Below are positions 52,723-62,000 of a stretch of 64,000 nucleotides of DNA, in pieces. The notes below the pieces were generated by a model. The model had not been told where the DNA came from and did not search any database. It saw only the letters and a list, made by a program, of their open reading frames with translations. Every line of letters starts with the position of its first letter. Positions within the stretch are counted from its first letter, which is position 1. Position numbers and translations under genes: made by a program. The DNA lies in NCBI GenBank assembly GCA_003116975.1, contig BGKB01000079.1, positions 186,001-250,000 on the forward strand, written 5' to 3'. Source of the stretch: Aurantiochytrium sp. KH105. Its lineage: Eukaryota > Sar > Bigyra > Thraustochytrida > Thraustochytriidae.

Positions 52723-54373
52723 CGCGCCGCCCGCCGCGCGAGCCGCCGCCGCGCGCGAGCCGCCCCGGCAGGACCCGCGCCGCGCCGCCCTCCGCCGCCG
52801 CCAAGCGCCGCAGCAGCGCCCGCCGCGCGCCCCTCCCGCGCGCAGCGCTCTCCGCGCGACCTGCCGGCGATTGCGATTTAGCTGCTGCTGCTCCTGGCTT
52901 CGTTCGTGGCGCGAATCATTGCGGCGCAACAAGAGAAAGACGAGGAAGAAAACAAGATAAATCGAGATAAATGCGGCCAATAAATTTGTAGAAGAGCAAC
53001 GCTGCGCGCTGCGCTCGGCGCTAGGGCCTCGAAGTTCGACCCGTGCGGTCGCTAGGATGCCAGTATGAGCGGGCAGAGAGAGGCAGGGCAGGGCAGGGCC
53101 GCCTCGGATCTACAGGGCAAGCGGAGCGGCCCCGCGCCGGCCGGGAAACTCGTAGCCGCGCTGCGACTCTGCGCGCGGCGCCAACTACGGCTTCGACCCG
53201 GCAGGGCAGGCCGGAACCGCCGCCGCCGCGCCCGCACCTGGGCCGGACTCCGCGCACTTGCGCGGGCGCATTCCCGACTTGCGCCCACCGTTTAGTGCAC
53301 TTGCCGCTCGCTGGCCAGCTTGCCTGTCTGTCTCTCTGTCTGTCTGTCTGTCTGTCTCTCTGTCTGTCTGTCTCGAACAGCTGCCCTGCCTGCCTGACCA
53401 AGCTGGGCGGCCTGCAGCGAGCGCCCGCTTCTCGGGGCGGGGCGGGCGCGGTGGCTGGGCGAAGGCGCGAACGGGCAGGCGGCTGCCTGCTGGCTGCTGG
53501 GCCAGCTGCAGCTGCCTGGACTCGCCTCTAGGGGGATGAGAGAGAGCGCAGCGGCGTGGTGGCGGCTGGGCCCCATGCTTTTTCTTTTCTTTTCTTTTTT
53601 CTATTCTTGCTTTTCTTTTCTACGAGGAGGCCCAGAAGATGGCAAGACCATCTCAAGATGCCGTGCTTGCGTACTTGCTTGCGTACTTGCTCGCGTGCTT
53701 GCTTGCGTGCTCGAAGGAAGGTTATTCTGGACGCAGGCGACTAAGTGCGATTCTGCCAATCGATTATTGGCCCTCGTTCGTTTCAATGAGCGCAGCACAA
53801 TCATTGCTCTTGGAGCTCGCATTTTGCAGCTGTACGGGCGAACGGTCCGGAATTACAGACTGTCATCGTGACTCATTGCTTGTCCATGAAAAGCTCAACG
53901 TCTTGCCCAATACTCGTCCTCACGATGAGGCGTGTCGCGCCGTTTTGCGTGGCAGGGTAATTCGGGGAAATGTCATTCCAAAGTTTCCTGCCTTGCCGAG
54001 CAAGAGCTGACTCCGGCCCAGCAAGCGAGCATTCCGTTGCAATGCCGGTCGTCCGACGATTGGAGAGAACCTCTGTTGGGGAGCTGCGATGGGCGCCTGT
54101 CAAGCAGATGTGGCGGTCGACGAGGATCTCGAGCGAGTTCGCTGTTGATAAAATGGTGAAACTCTTGCCCAACAACCAGCAGTTCCACGACGCGAAGCGA
54201 CCCGAGGGCACAGCGGAAAGACAAGCGCGATTGTCTGCGCGCAAGCGCTACGCGCGTCCTGCTGCGCGCGCGCTGCTGCACGCGTCTGCGCGCACAGCGT
54301 CGTGGGCAGGCAGACACGTAGGCAGGCAGGCAGGCAGTCGGTTGGCTCGGCGGGCTAGCCGGCCTGATCGATC
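52723..54373. promoter_or_regulatory. Long divergent intergenic region with CTGT repeat, one weak minus-strand frame
   Basis: About 1.65 kb. A CTGT/CTCT repeat lies at 53323-53374, and CTTGCGTACTTGCTTG-type units at about 53664-53710. A minus-strand frame, 53873-54244, ends GATRLIVRTSIGQDVELFMDK and looks somewhat protein-like. It has no ATG, so it could be a terminal exon of an unmodelled gene. I see nothing else. Confidence 0.4.
53323..53374. repeat. CTGT tetranucleotide repeat
   Basis: About 13 CTGT/CTCT units lie in the divergent region upstream of the cyclophilin gene. Confidence 0.9.
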
Positions 54374-54934
54374 ATGTCGGTGACACTGCACACGAGCAAG
54401 GGCGACGTCAAGGTCGAGCTCGCGTGTGAGGAGGTGCCGCGGCTCTGCTTCAACTTTCTAGCTCTTGCTGCGAGCGGCTACTACGACAATGTCACTTTTC
54501 ACCGCAACATGCCAGGATTCATCGTGCAAGCAGGCAATCCGAGTCTCGGCGCCCAAAAGGTGAATGGCAAATATGAGTACGTGGCCTTGCCAGAGCGTGG
54601 GCCCAAGGGGGGTGAAAGTATATGGGGAGGCAAGTTTGAGGACTCGTTTCATCCAAGTCTCCGGCACAATAGGCGTGGGGTGCTCTCCATGGCGAATAAG
54701 GGCGCCAATACAAATGGATCACAATTCTTTTTTACTTATGCTGCACAGCCGTCTCTCGACGATGCGTACTGCGTTTTTGGCACTGTCAAGGAAGGTCTTG
54801 GCGTTTTGGACGCGCTTGAGACCGTGCCTACGGACCCGAAAAAGAATCGCCCGCTTGAGCCAGTGGTCATTGAGCGCGTCACGATTCACGCAAACCCATT
54901 AGCTTTGTCTCAGATTGCTCGATTTCAAACATAG
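54374..54934 (+). CDS. PPIL3: PPIL3-type cyclophilin (peptidyl-prolyl isomerase)
   Basis: The 186-residue protein starts at the ATG at 54374 with MSVTLHTSKGDVKVEL, nearly the PPIL3 N-terminus. Active-site elements are visible. FHRNMPGFIVQAG contains the catalytic Arg and Phe. NTNGSQFFFTY and the H/W-equivalent region near DDAYCVFGTVKEGLGVLD follow. The ending ERVTIHANP is typical of PPIL3, a spliceosome-associated cyclophilin. An insertion of about 17 residues (NGKYEYVALPERGPKG) follows GNPSLG, at the loop where other PPIL3 proteins go straight from 'GDPTGTG' to 'GGxSIWG'. The inserted bases contain a GTGAAT...GCCAG stretch of 34 bases, too short for an ordinary intron, so I treat it as coding. 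Confidence 0.92.
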   Translation: MSVTLHTSKGDVKVELACEEVPRLCFNFLALAASGYYDNVTFHRNMPGFIVQAGNPSLGAQKVNGKYEYVALPERGPKGGESIWGGKFEDSFHPSLRHNRRGVLSMANKGANTNGSQFFFTYAAQPSLDDAYCVFGTVKEGLGVLDALETVPTDPKKNRPLEPVVIERVTIHANPLALSQIARFQT

Positions 54935-56036
54935 TATATACCATAGCAAGAAAGAAAAAGAACACGTGGCGGATGGTGCTTCCTCTTCTCTTCGAATTGA
55001 CAAAGAGTCAAACATCTGTCTATTTGTACCATGTTTTCTATGACCAAAAAGCAAAAGAAGTATTTGTGCATTTGAGACAATCCCCGAGAACGTGGAAGGA
55101 AAAAAATGGTGCTCCGCTTCGCCAATCAGTGTTCCTTTTAGTTCGACTTTGATGAGACCAAGAAAAAAAGGAATGAAGTGAATCTGGTTTGGACGCAACT
55201 AAGCAACAAGTAAGAAGATTTTCATGACCAGTTCGTCTCGCCAGACCTAAAAATGTCCAAGCGGATATATATAGCCTAACGAGCGATTTCATTCGTTCTG
55301 GAGAAGGTGCTTGTCGAAGTTTTCCAAATACCGCGCGAAATCTGCAGCCGTTGCCTGGATGGTAGCGTACAGGCAGACTTTCTCTGCTAGCTTCAGCGCT
55401 CCTGCGCAGTACACAACCTCTTCTGCAGGCGATCTATATCGCACGCAAAGCTATAAATTGTGGCGCTTCTTCTGGGACGATGTGCTTATCGCAATTCAAA
55501 GTTGCGTGTCAAGACGAAAACATCCACAACTTGTTCTTGAACCTACACGCGAATCCTGCAGAAGCTTCGGGCGGGCATGGTGATGCTTCGCACGGACTTT
55601 CGTCCGCCATCTCAGCTTTTCGCCCATTTCTGGAGCAACTCCGATTCGCGACTTTGCGGACTCCGTTCTTATTTGGTTCCCCTCGTAAGACTGACCGACC
55701 AATAGATTGGCACGCTCTACTCGACCCACCCAACAGCAATTGGCCAGCGACCTCACAAATTCACCAAAAATGTTGTTCTGTGTTGAGCGCTTTTTATTAG
55801 AGTTGCCATTGAGGTAGGGCAGGTCAGTGTATGGAAAACTGTGCCCCAAACAAGGGCGAGGAAAGGAAAGCTTCCTTGTAATGGAGCACGAAAATGTGAA
55901 CGTAGAATCTAAAAGAACTGAGAGAAAATGATAGAATGCCGGAAGAATGGTCAGGAAGAAAAAGGATAGTAGGTTTCAAATTGAGAAGCAGCGAGAACGT
56001 CCGCACACGAATCAGTCATGGACGCGCGAGAGATAC
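54935..56036. other. Convergent intergenic region
   Basis: About 1.1 kb of lower GC than the flanks. TATA-like words occur at 55266 and 55451. One small ORF is listed separately. No RNA gene is recognised. Confidence 0.45.
55480..55800 (+). CDS. Possible small protein of unknown function
   Basis: A 106-codon ORF starts at an ATG 29 bases after CTATAAATTG. Its first half reads like folded protein (FKVACQDENIHNLFLNLHA and AISAFRPFLEQLRFATL). The rest is less clear. Codon third positions are less GC-rich than in the confident genes. No homolog is recognised. It could be chance in a lower-GC region. Confidence 0.3.
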   Translation: MCLSQFKVACQDENIHNLFLNLHANPAEASGGHGDASHGLSSAISAFRPFLEQLRFATLRTPFLFGSPRKTDRPIDWHALLDPPNSNWPATSQIHQKCCSVLSAFY

Positions 56037-56504
56037 TTAGCGCCTGCGGGAAAGGCGCTGCGAAAGACGCCTGGCACCCTGGGAAAGGCGCTTGGCACCC
56101 TTCATCATTTTCATCGCGATGCTCGTCTCCTTGCGCACGAGCTTGGTGACGTCCTTGACGCCACGCTTCTTAGCGTAATCGACGGCCATCTGACCTTTGT
56201 TATCCTTGAGCGTGATCTTGATCTTCGGGTGCGAAAGCAAGAGCTTGACAGCCTCAATGTTGCCGCTCAGGGCAACGTTCATGAACGGCGTGGTGCCAGA
56301 GTTGTCGGTGGCGTTCACGTCAATATCGTCTTGCGCCAAGAGGAACATGAGGATCTCCTCGTCGCCGATGTACGCGGCGTTGTGGAGCGCCGTCCAATTC
56401 GATTCATCGGTCGCGTTCACATCGACGCCCTCATCATGGATGAGCTCGCGCACCTTGTCAAAATCTCCTTCGGCGGCAGCCTCGCAGAGTTCAATGCCCG
56501 ACAT
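56037..56504 (-). CDS. Small ankyrin-repeat protein
   Basis: The 155-residue protein starts at the ATG at 56504. It contains three to four ankyrin repeats. The first is a cap, ELCEAAAEGDFDKVRELI. The next has NATDESNWTALHNAAYIGDEEI. A third has NATDNSGTTPFMNVALSGNIEA, and a final one has LKDNKGQMAVDYAKKRG. Ankyrin repeats mediate protein binding. The C-terminal 35 residues are basic with three RRLS/KRLS-type sites that fit protein kinase A or related kinases; a cyclase gene lies on the same strand further right. No other domain is present. The 5' flank holds a (CTG)28 tract about 190 bases upstream. Confidence 0.88.
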   Translation of the reverse strand: MSGIELCEAAAEGDFDKVRELIHDEGVDVNATDESNWTALHNAAYIGDEEILMFLLAQDDIDVNATDNSGTTPFMNVALSGNIEAVKLLLSHPKIKITLKDNKGQMAVDYAKKRGVKDVTKLVRKETSIAMKMMKGAKRLSQGARRLSQRLSRRR

Positions 56505-56693
56505 GACGGCTCTCCTCCTACGCGCGCTGGCTCAAATCAAGCTCTGCTCGCCTCGCCACGTGTGCTCGCCCGCTCGCTCACTCCTGCACAGCAAGGCCGG
56601 CCCCGCGAGTCTGTCGCGCAGCAGATCTTGGACTTGGACTTCCTGGACTCCCTCCCTCGCTCGGCGCTCGCTGCCCAAGACGCACAGGCGGCA

Positions 56694-56782
<89 letters not shown>

Positions 56783-57664
56783 GCGGCGGCGACTCTGTTT
56801 CGGCTTTGCGGCGTGTCGCGTCTCGTCGGGCGATCGATCGCTCCGTCGCGTCTCCTCGCTCGATCTCGGGCTCGCGGCGGGCCCGCTGCACCTGGCCGCA
56901 GACGCGCCCCCTGCCCCCCTTGGCCCGCGCGGTCTCCGCCTCCCCGCGGACGCCCGCGCTGGTCACAGGGGTACCTTCCGCGTACGTCCTCCTTCCCCAC
57001 CGCCCGTGCGCGCGCGACCCGAACACGCGAAAGTTTATCCTTAGTAGCTTTTGTATGTCTCTGGGTCCGGTATGGCGCAAGGGCGGCACGTGCCCGCGCG
57101 AGCGCCCCACGTGAAAAAGGGAACCTCTTGGAGCCCCTCCCTCCTTCCCTCCTTCCCTCGCTGGAGCTGCCGGGCCGCACTGGCAGTCTCTGTCTGAGGC
57201 GCGGGCTGGACGAACGCCAGCGTCAGATCAGGGCCAGCATCGTCCGTCCGTACAAGCTTGCGTCGGTCGGCAGGCTGCGCCTGCTTCAAGTGCGCTGGCG
57301 GCGCGGCAAGAGCCAGCGACTTGGCAGAAAACCACTCGTCTTTCGGAGGGGTAGCGAACGAACTTACAGGCCCATATCGGGTAAACTTGACAACGCAGTC
57401 ATTCTAAATATCATGATTCGCATCGGGAGAATAGAGGGCTGAATAAATTGAGGTGTTTTAGATAGACCCCCCTCCCCTCCCCCGGAAAGGACAACCAAGC
57501 TGGAAGGTATGCAATCTAATACGAAGGATCGTGATGGATGGATAAAAAGGTCGACAAGAACAACGTCCTCGCGAAAAAGGAAAAGGCAAGTTCAATATAG
57601 GTGGCTTAGAAACGCCATCGACGAACGTCTCGCTCGATCGATCAATCGCTCATTGGTGTGAAAG
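56505..57664. promoter_or_regulatory. Intergenic region with CTG/CAG expansion
   Basis: About 1.16 kb lie between the ankyrin start and the hydrolase stop, both minus strand. The 28-unit GCT repeat dominates. Long open frames on both strands here encode homopolymers (Cys, Ala, Ser) because of it and are not genes. CCTCCCTCCTTCC sequence follows near 57137. Confidence 0.5.
56695..56778. repeat. Uninterrupted GCT (CTG/CAG) trinucleotide repeat, 28 units
   Basis: 84 bases of perfect GCT repeat, followed by GGCGGCGGCGG. On the ankyrin gene's strand it reads CAG/AGC/GCA, upstream of the start codon. Confidence 0.97.
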
Positions 57665-58648
57665 CTAAAGCAAAGAAGACGACTCGCGCAAATGAGTCTC
57701 GAACCAGTCTTCGGCGGCCTGGATCATGGGCTCAGGTGTAGCATGCTTGACGCCTTCCAAAACAAGGTGCTGAAGGTTACCAGATTTACTTGTGTACAAA
57801 GGCTCAAGCGCAGCGTGGAGCTTGGTATTGCATTCGAGAGGAACCAGGTCGTCGGCGCCACCATTGACCATGAGAATCGGTCTGCAGCCAGTCGCGACAG
57901 CATCCACGTTGCGAATTGGATCATATCGGTCCAAAGTACGCTGCAAGGCGCCCGGAACCAGCGTGTCAAAGGAGGGCAGTGATGTGTTCGTGTCCTTTTG
58001 CGCATCCGAGGCGCTCGCGCGTAACGCCTCGTAGCGTCGCTGCATGTTGACCATATAGTCCCCTGAAGAGATGAGCGAAACGCAGACATCGATGCGCGGC
58101 TCTTGACCCATCATGACAAGGGTGGTGTGCCCTCCTTGGCTAATGCCAAAAACACCTGTGCGAAGAAAGTTCACACTCAGAAGCGCTGGCAGAAAGTCCA
58201 GAAACATTTGGAGATCTCGAAGCGCCCCAAGCATTTGCGCGTACATATCGGTTGCGTGTTGGAGATTACCTGCGTTCCACGCATTGTTGCGCGAGGCGTC
58301 CAGTATGCGCCGCCCATGATTCGGATTGTCCCAGTACACTGCCATAAAGCCTCGCTCCGCAAATCGCACTGCATGTCGCAGCACGTGTTCTCGCTTTCCG
58401 AGTCGTCCGTGCATCAAGAAGATTACCTCGACACCGCGTTTGCGCGCAGCTTCCACGTCCTCCGCGTTCGGGGCGCCCAAGTCTGCCTCTTGGAGTTTTT
58501 TCGGCTTCGCCGTCGCCTCGCCATTCTCGCTTGCGTTGACGTGCCCATCTGCGCTGCTGCTGCTACCCCCGCTGCTGGACCTTCTCGCGCCCGTGCGTCG
58601 CGGCCACACCACGCACGCCTCCACGCCGCCCACCAAGACCTTCTCCAT
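57665..58648 (-). CDS. Alpha/beta hydrolase (dienelactone-hydrolase/prolyl-oligopeptidase-like fold)
   Basis: The 327-residue protein starts at the ATG at 58648. Residues 22-70 are a polar serine-rich insertion with acidic residues. The hydrolase core begins VIFLMHGRLGKREH with an oxyanion-type HG (about 80). The nucleophile elbow is VFGISQGGH with Ser170. The acid is in NGGADDLVP (Asp267), and the base His302 is in EGVKHATPEPM. The order and spacing fit cytosolic alpha/beta hydrolases of the dienelactone hydrolase/acyl-peptidase group. The substrate is unknown. No signal peptide or membrane segment is seen. Confidence 0.88.
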   Translation of the reverse strand: MEKVLVGGVEACVVWPRRTGARRSSSGGSSSSADGHVNASENGEATAKPKKLQEADLGAPNAEDVEAARKRGVEVIFLMHGRLGKREHVLRHAVRFAERGFMAVYWDNPNHGRRILDASRNNAWNAGNLQHATDMYAQMLGALRDLQMFLDFLPALLSVNFLRTGVFGISQGGHTTLVMMGQEPRIDVCVSLISSGDYMVNMQRRYEALRASASDAQKDTNTSLPSFDTLVPGALQRTLDRYDPIRNVDAVATGCRPILMVNGGADDLVPLECNTKLHAALEPLYTSKSGNLQHLVLEGVKHATPEPMIQAAEDWFETHLRESSSLL

Positions 58649-59093
58649 TGTCGCTCGGAGTTGATGTTTCGGGGTCAGTCACCTCGCGTCGCCGGCGGCA
58701 GCTGCAGCCGGAATGGGATTTGCAAGTGTCGGATCGACCATCATTAATCCGCAAGGACAGGACCGAGCGAGGTGAAGAAAAAGGCGAAAGCAAGACAAAA
58801 GCAGCAAGACGGGGACCTGGGGCAGACCTCTAGCGTTTACCGTCAAGCACGAAAAAATGTCATTCATGTCACCTGTGCATGCAAGCACGTCCACTTCATC
58901 AGCAAAAGACATCTCTGCCTCGACCAACTCCACGCCACTCAATCACATGTTTTTGGTCACAGCATGAATGATGAATTCCAGTAATATCATGCAAAAGGGC
59001 ACAGACTGTCGTAAAGCTGGCGATCATCTGCCATGGTAGATTCCTCAAGATTGGTGGGGTAGTATACTACTTTCCGTCGATTCGGCTTTATGG
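58649..59093. other. Intergenic region
   Basis: About 445 bases lie between the hydrolase start and the cyclase stop, both minus strand. No gene or repeat is seen. Confidence 0.6.
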
Positions 59094-62000
59094 CTACTGC
59101 AAGAGACTATTCCCTGGACGTACAATAATGCTCTTGGCCCTCTTTATCCTTTTTTGGCCAAGAGTGGGCAGGCCTAGTTGCTCAGACTGAGCATCTTTGG
59201 CACGTTGATTCTCATCGTTGCTCTGGCCTGAATGTGAGCCAGTATTCGCCGGGAGCGAGTGCACGCTTGAGGCTGTTGTTTGTCGCAAAAAGGTGCCCGC
59301 CTTTGGCTCCGCAACGCTTGATTTGCGCGAGAGACGACGCATGAGCGGGTCCATTGCCCTGGGCTCTGCACTTGCCCCAGCAGCATCGGCACCAGGGTTG
59401 TATGTCCAGACGGAAACCTTTTGCATATCCCACACTCCATCCCAGCTTTCACCGGGCGGGTTCTTGATGAGGAATTCGCAGCGTTCCTCAAAGAGACATG
59501 CCGGGCCATCGTTCAGGTCTGCAGCTGCACCAAAATGCTTCAGTGCCGTTTCGATGTCACGCGCGCGATATGCACGCAGTCCAGCACTGTAGTCGCGTAT
59601 GGCGCTTACTTGCTTCTCGGAAATCACGTCGGAAAGAGATCTGCCAACGCCTAGAATCTCAAAGAGCTGCGTTTGTGCGTTTTGCCCAGCCACGCGCACA
59701 CGATCCACCTCGCGCAGCCAGAGAATGCTCGTGTCATCAGAGGTGGAGCCTCCCCAGTGCTCCTGCTTTTGCTCTTCAGCATCTTTGGTCTCCTCTTTCT
59801 CCTCCTCCACAGCCGCCGCCGCCGAAGCCACCGTTTTCGACTCACTTTTGGAGCACGATGCGACGGTGTCCCCGTTCACAATCTGGACGGGACACCCACT
59901 CTCCACGATCTCGTCGTACGTTCCTGCGCTGATGAGGTTGGGGACGGCAAACTCCTTCGTCGTTGACTCCAGACGCGAAGCGACATTGACGGCGTCACCA
60001 ATCACCGTGTATTCAAAGCGGTTCTCGGACCCAATATTACCGCAATAAACCTCGCCCGTGCTAATCCCGATGCCAATCTTGATAATGGGTTTGCCCTTGG
60101 CACGGCGCGCCGCGTTAAAATCAGAGAGGGCAGTCTCCATGGCCCTCGCGGCCAGACACGCATTATAGGCATCATGCTCGCTCTGCTTGGGCACACCAAA
60201 AACGGCCATGAGCGCGTCGCCAATGAACTTGTCCACAATGCCTCCGTACCGCGTAATGACCTCCACCATGCAGCTAAAGTACTCGTTGAGCGTGCCAAAA
60301 ATCTCTTGTGCCCCAACCTGCTCGCTAAAGGTAGTAAAGCCCCGAATATCCGAAAACAAAATGGTCACCTGCTGCCGTGTACCTCCAAGCTTGAGTTGCC
60401 CGTCGTGTAGGAGATGATCAACAAGGTCCGGGGCCAAATACTTGTTGAGCGTGCTGCGCAATTTCTGCTCTGGAGTCTTGTCATCCAGGCATAGCACGGC
60501 ACCGATTACTTCGTTGTCACCCATGCCTTCCCTGGATTGGCCCGAGCTCGTGTTGCCATGCTGTGGTCTTGGACCCGCAAAAAACTGAGCCTCCATCAAG
60601 TCAGTGTCCTCCTCGCCAAAAGTGGTGGTGACGACGGACCGCGTCGACCCAAAGTTGCTCCAAGACTTGGAAAGCAAGGGTGGCTTCGACAAGGCCTGCT
60701 TGCCTGGCGGCAGGCCTGCTGGCGGGTTTGCTGGCAGATCCGCGGCGGTTGTGAGTGTAGCGCTGGACTCCTGCTGTACCACACTTTGTCCACCAAGCTG
60801 AGCGTCTTGTTGCGCTCGAATGAGTTGCGTGAGCCCAGTCCCCATTCCAAACATCGGCTTCATCGTATAGTTGACCACGTGGCCTCCAGATTGTATCGTG
60901 TAATCCGACTGAGTCACGCCCATGTTGCGCGCTCTGCGCTGATCCGAGATGGCTTCCTTCAGCAAGCGACGCATCTGAGAGGCAAGAACCTCGTCCGGGA
61001 GCCACTCTGTCACCTTTGTGGTGCGCATAACATTCGCTGGAATATCGGTTCCAAACAGCTGATTTACCTCGGTGCTCGAGCGATTGCAACCCATAAGCAT
61101 GCCCTCCTTATCAACCGTAAGCACAAGCTCAGCTACGTTTTCCAAGACGCACTTGAGTCTATGGCGCGCAATGAACGAATTCGAAAAGAGCTCAGTGTTT
61201 GCAATGGCAACGCTCAACATCGAAAAGAGGCCGCTCAAAAGCTGCTCGTCGTCCTTGTCAAAGGCCTCATATCCATCTCCCGTCCCGTAAACGACGCTGC
61301 TCCTCCGCCGCATCGGTGAGACGTGAATGCGAAAGCTGCTAGCCAGCGATTTGATGCCGCTCCGATTTGCTATTGATGACGGTGGCCCGCCAACGCTTGG
61401 TGCAGCAGCGTCGTCATTCTCGAGGCATTCTGGCTGCCGCCGAGCCGTGAGAGACACGCTTCGATGCAAGTCTGACGGAGAGTTGCTCGGGACAGCTTGC
61501 GCCTTGGAGCTCACGTCGCCGTTCGTCTTGTTGATGAGCTGAATAACAGCTACGACCTTGCCCTCCGAGTTCTTGATGGGCCCACACAAAATCGTGCGCG
61601 TTTTGAAATGTGTCTGGCGATCTAATTCCTGATTGAATCGCTCGTCCTCGTAGGCATTCTCCACATTGACCATCTCCCCGGTGCGCGCAACGTGCCCGGC
61701 AATACCCTTACCCAAGGGTAGGCGAATGATGCCGCTTCCAGCGGCTAGCTTTTCCCACTCTTTGGCGAAGCTCGAAGCCACCGTCCACAACGTTTGCGTC
61801 TCCTCGTCCACGAAAAAGAGCGAGCATCTCTCCACTGCAAAAGTGTACCGGAGTCTGTCTGCCACGGTCCAGATGAGCGAGCGAATGTCGAGTGTTCCGC
61901 CCAGCGCTACTGCAATATCGAGAATGGCTTCTTTGCGGCGACGCTCATTCTCCTCCTTTTCCCGAAGCTGCACATGATTCAGATATCCTGCAATAATGCT

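Noticed and set aside
53873..54244. Minus-strand frame with a protein-like end upstream of the cyclophilin
   Set aside because: There is no ATG, no recognisable family and no clear splice acceptor, so it is mentioned in the intergenic entry but not called as a gene.
56197..57180. Long frames with polyCys, polyAla or polySer around 56.7 kb
   Set aside because: The GCT repeat keeps several frames open on both strands. Flanking residues show no domain, and the ankyrin gene already explains the transcription unit.
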